From assembly GCA_947503715.1 (NCBI GenBank), contig CANNER010000001.1, forward strand, positions 744,001 to 808,000: a DNA stretch of 64,000 nucleotides, in the 5' to 3' direction. The notes under the pieces are model-generated. The model did not search any database and had not been told where the DNA came from. It saw nothing but the letters and a program-made list of their open reading frames with translations. Position numbers and translations under genes: made by a program. The stretch is from an uncultured Caulobacterales bacterium. Its GTDB lineage: Bacteria; Pseudomonadota; Alphaproteobacteria; Caulobacterales; Maricaulaceae. Shown here piece after piece: positions 62,931 through 64,000 of this stretch (positions within the stretch are counted from its first letter, which is position 1; every line of letters begins with the position of its first letter).

Positions 62931-63998
62931 CTATCTTTGCCAAGGTCCGCGCGGCCTTGTGCCGCGCTGCGGCGGATTTGTGGAACGGGATTGCGTCATT
63001 CTGTCCGAACGCGATATGGGCTGACTTTGCGTGCCGCGACGTCCGCCACCAAATTTAACGATAGCGTCGATGCGCTTTTCGATTGGGGGATGTGTTGCGA
63101 AGGCTCCTGCGAGGCCGATCTTTGGATTATGCAGTGCCATCTCGCGGATTTCGTCCGGCACGCCTTTCAGCGCGGCTTTACCGGAGATTTTCTCCAAGGC
63201 CCGGATCATGGCGTCCGGATCTTTTGTGAGCTCAACCGCACCCGCATCGGCCATATATTCGCGCTTCCTCGATAATGTGAAACGGATGAGCACGGCAAAG
63301 AGATAGGCGAGGGCGATGAGCGCGAAAGCAAAGACAATTAGCGCGCCTGCATTGCCGCCCCCACTCCGACGGTGATTATTCGTGCGGCCCAGATTCGTGC
63401 GAAAGACACCGCGCACAACACCTTCTCCGACAAAGGCAAAGATGCCGACAAATATGACGGCGATGATGAGCATCCGAACATCTTTGTGCCGAATATGCGA
63501 CAGTTCATGCGCAATGACGGCGTTGAGTTCCGCATCGTCCAGATTATTCATGAGGCCGCGCGTCAGGGTAATCTGATAATTCTTATCGCGAATACCGCTG
63601 GCGAAGGCGTTCATCTGATCTGTTTCAATCACCATGAGGCGCGGCATAGTCATCCCGCGAGAGATGCAGAGATTTTCCAGCATTTTATAGGCGCGGGGCT
63701 CTTGGGATTCTGTCAGCGCTTTGGATTTGACGGACGCGCTGATGATTTTCTGATGCCCGAAAAAAGCAATCGTGAACCATGTGCCTGCGCCTGCGAGGGC
63801 CATAGGGCCGATGACGGGTAAACGCTCCGCCGCGTAGAATAGGCCCTGCTCAAACCGCATATCTTCGGCAAAGCCGAGATAGAGGAGGATCAGACCATAG
63901 GCCAAAACCAGCAATAGAACCGGAAACGCAACGAGCAGGAACACGCTGCGCAGGTTATTATTCCAAATATGGGTCTTTAACCCATAGGCTTCCATCAT
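62931..63998 (-). CDS. M48 family membrane metallopeptidase (HtpX-like)
   Basis: A 355-residue membrane protease of the HtpX group, which degrades damaged membrane proteins. Two hydrophobic helices lie near residues 18-41 and 62-82. The zinc motif is H164-E165-L-S-H168 in VIAHELSHIRHKDV. Two more spans follow (about 175-190 and 215-237), and EYMADAGAVELTKDPDAMI gives the third ligand. The C-terminal 40 residues are basic and low-complexity. The ATG lies two bases from the window edge; a second ATG follows at once. The upstream region is outside the window, so the start is provisional. Confidence 0.9.
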   Translation of the reverse strand: MMEAYGLKTHIWNNNLRSVFLLVAFPVLLLVLAYGLILLYLGFAEDMRFEQGLFYAAERLPVIGPMALAGAGTWFTIAFFGHQKIISASVKSKALTESQEPRAYKMLENLCISRGMTMPRLMVIETDQMNAFASGIRDKNYQITLTRGLMNNLDDAELNAVIAHELSHIRHKDVRMLIIAVIFVGIFAFVGEGVVRGVFRTNLGRTNNHRRSGGGNAGALIVFAFALIALAYLFAVLIRFTLSRKREYMADAGAVELTKDPDAMIRALEKISGKAALKGVPDEIREMALHNPKIGLAGAFATHPPIEKRIDAIVKFGGGRRGTQSQPISRSDRMTQSRSTNPPQRGTRPRGPWQR

Positions 63999-64000
63999 GA

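Overview
The window looks like chromosome of a marine or aquatic alphaproteobacterium, most like the Maricaulales/Hyphomonadaceae group. This rests on inference from the gene set: plant-type (class II) DAHP synthase, a dimeric and a monomeric NADP-isocitrate dehydrogenase together, an OmpR/EnvZ-like pair beside ilvE, TrhO, TrmJ and a lone HU. Base composition is moderate and fairly even. I found no rRNA, phage, insertion sequence or CRISPR array. Coding is dense, with many 1- or 4-base stop/start overlaps.

Layout. 1-7.2 kb: the 3' end of an aspartyl/asparaginyl beta-hydroxylase-like gene, a small ORF, gph, glmU-rpiA, a small membrane protein, gor and DAHP synthase. 7.2-10.1 kb: HU, then a Gfo/Idh oxidoreductase coupled to a serine hydrolase. 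10.1-12.2 kb: a palindromic dispersed repeat, a slipin (SPFH/band-7) gene, and upstream of it on the same strand about 800 bases without a protein gene. That stretch holds closely packed tRNA-like structures with abnormal acceptor stems and different anticodon loops. 12.2-20.5 kb: nadE-gltX, small membrane proteins, sixA-like, a DUF481 porin-like protein, serS-surE-pcm and a VOC protein. 20.6-26.3 kb: two tandem, related RTX exoproteins with a zincin motif. 26.4-32.6 kb: a mipA/ompV pseudogene killed by two nonsense codons, a phytanoyl-CoA dioxygenase-like gene, two unrelated isocitrate dehydrogenases facing each other across a perfect 12-bp hairpin, and trmJ. 32.8-42.5 kb: an exported gluzincin-like TPR protein, a MarR regulator with a palindromic operator, a structured non-coding stretch, ilvE, an OmpR/EnvZ-type pair, proC-ybjN, GST-trhO and a lipoprotein.

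42.6-56.3 kb is a sugar-oxidation locus: a winged-helix/TolB-like/TPR regulator, a Gfo/Idh dehydrogenase, a cytosolic TIM-barrel isomerase, an MFS transporter, one Tat-type gluconate-2-dehydrogenase subunit-3-like small subunit, four tandem GMC flavoprotein dehydrogenases and an exported lipoprotein TIM-barrel isomerase. All four GMC proteins carry the C-x5-C-x3-C spacing that holds a 3Fe-4S cluster in bacterial FAD-glucose dehydrogenase. The locus reads as periplasmic oxidation (probably to keto-sugars), exported and cytosolic isomerase/lyase steps, import and NAD(P)-linked reduction. 56.3-64 kb: dgoK-like kinase behind a class A penicillin-binding protein, a YcgN-like protein, an M16 peptidase and an HtpX-like M48 peptidase.

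The two parts most likely to hold something new are the tRNA-like array plus slipin (11.4-12.2 kb) and the four-catalytic-subunit, one-small-subunit dehydrogenase operon (48.0-56.3 kb).
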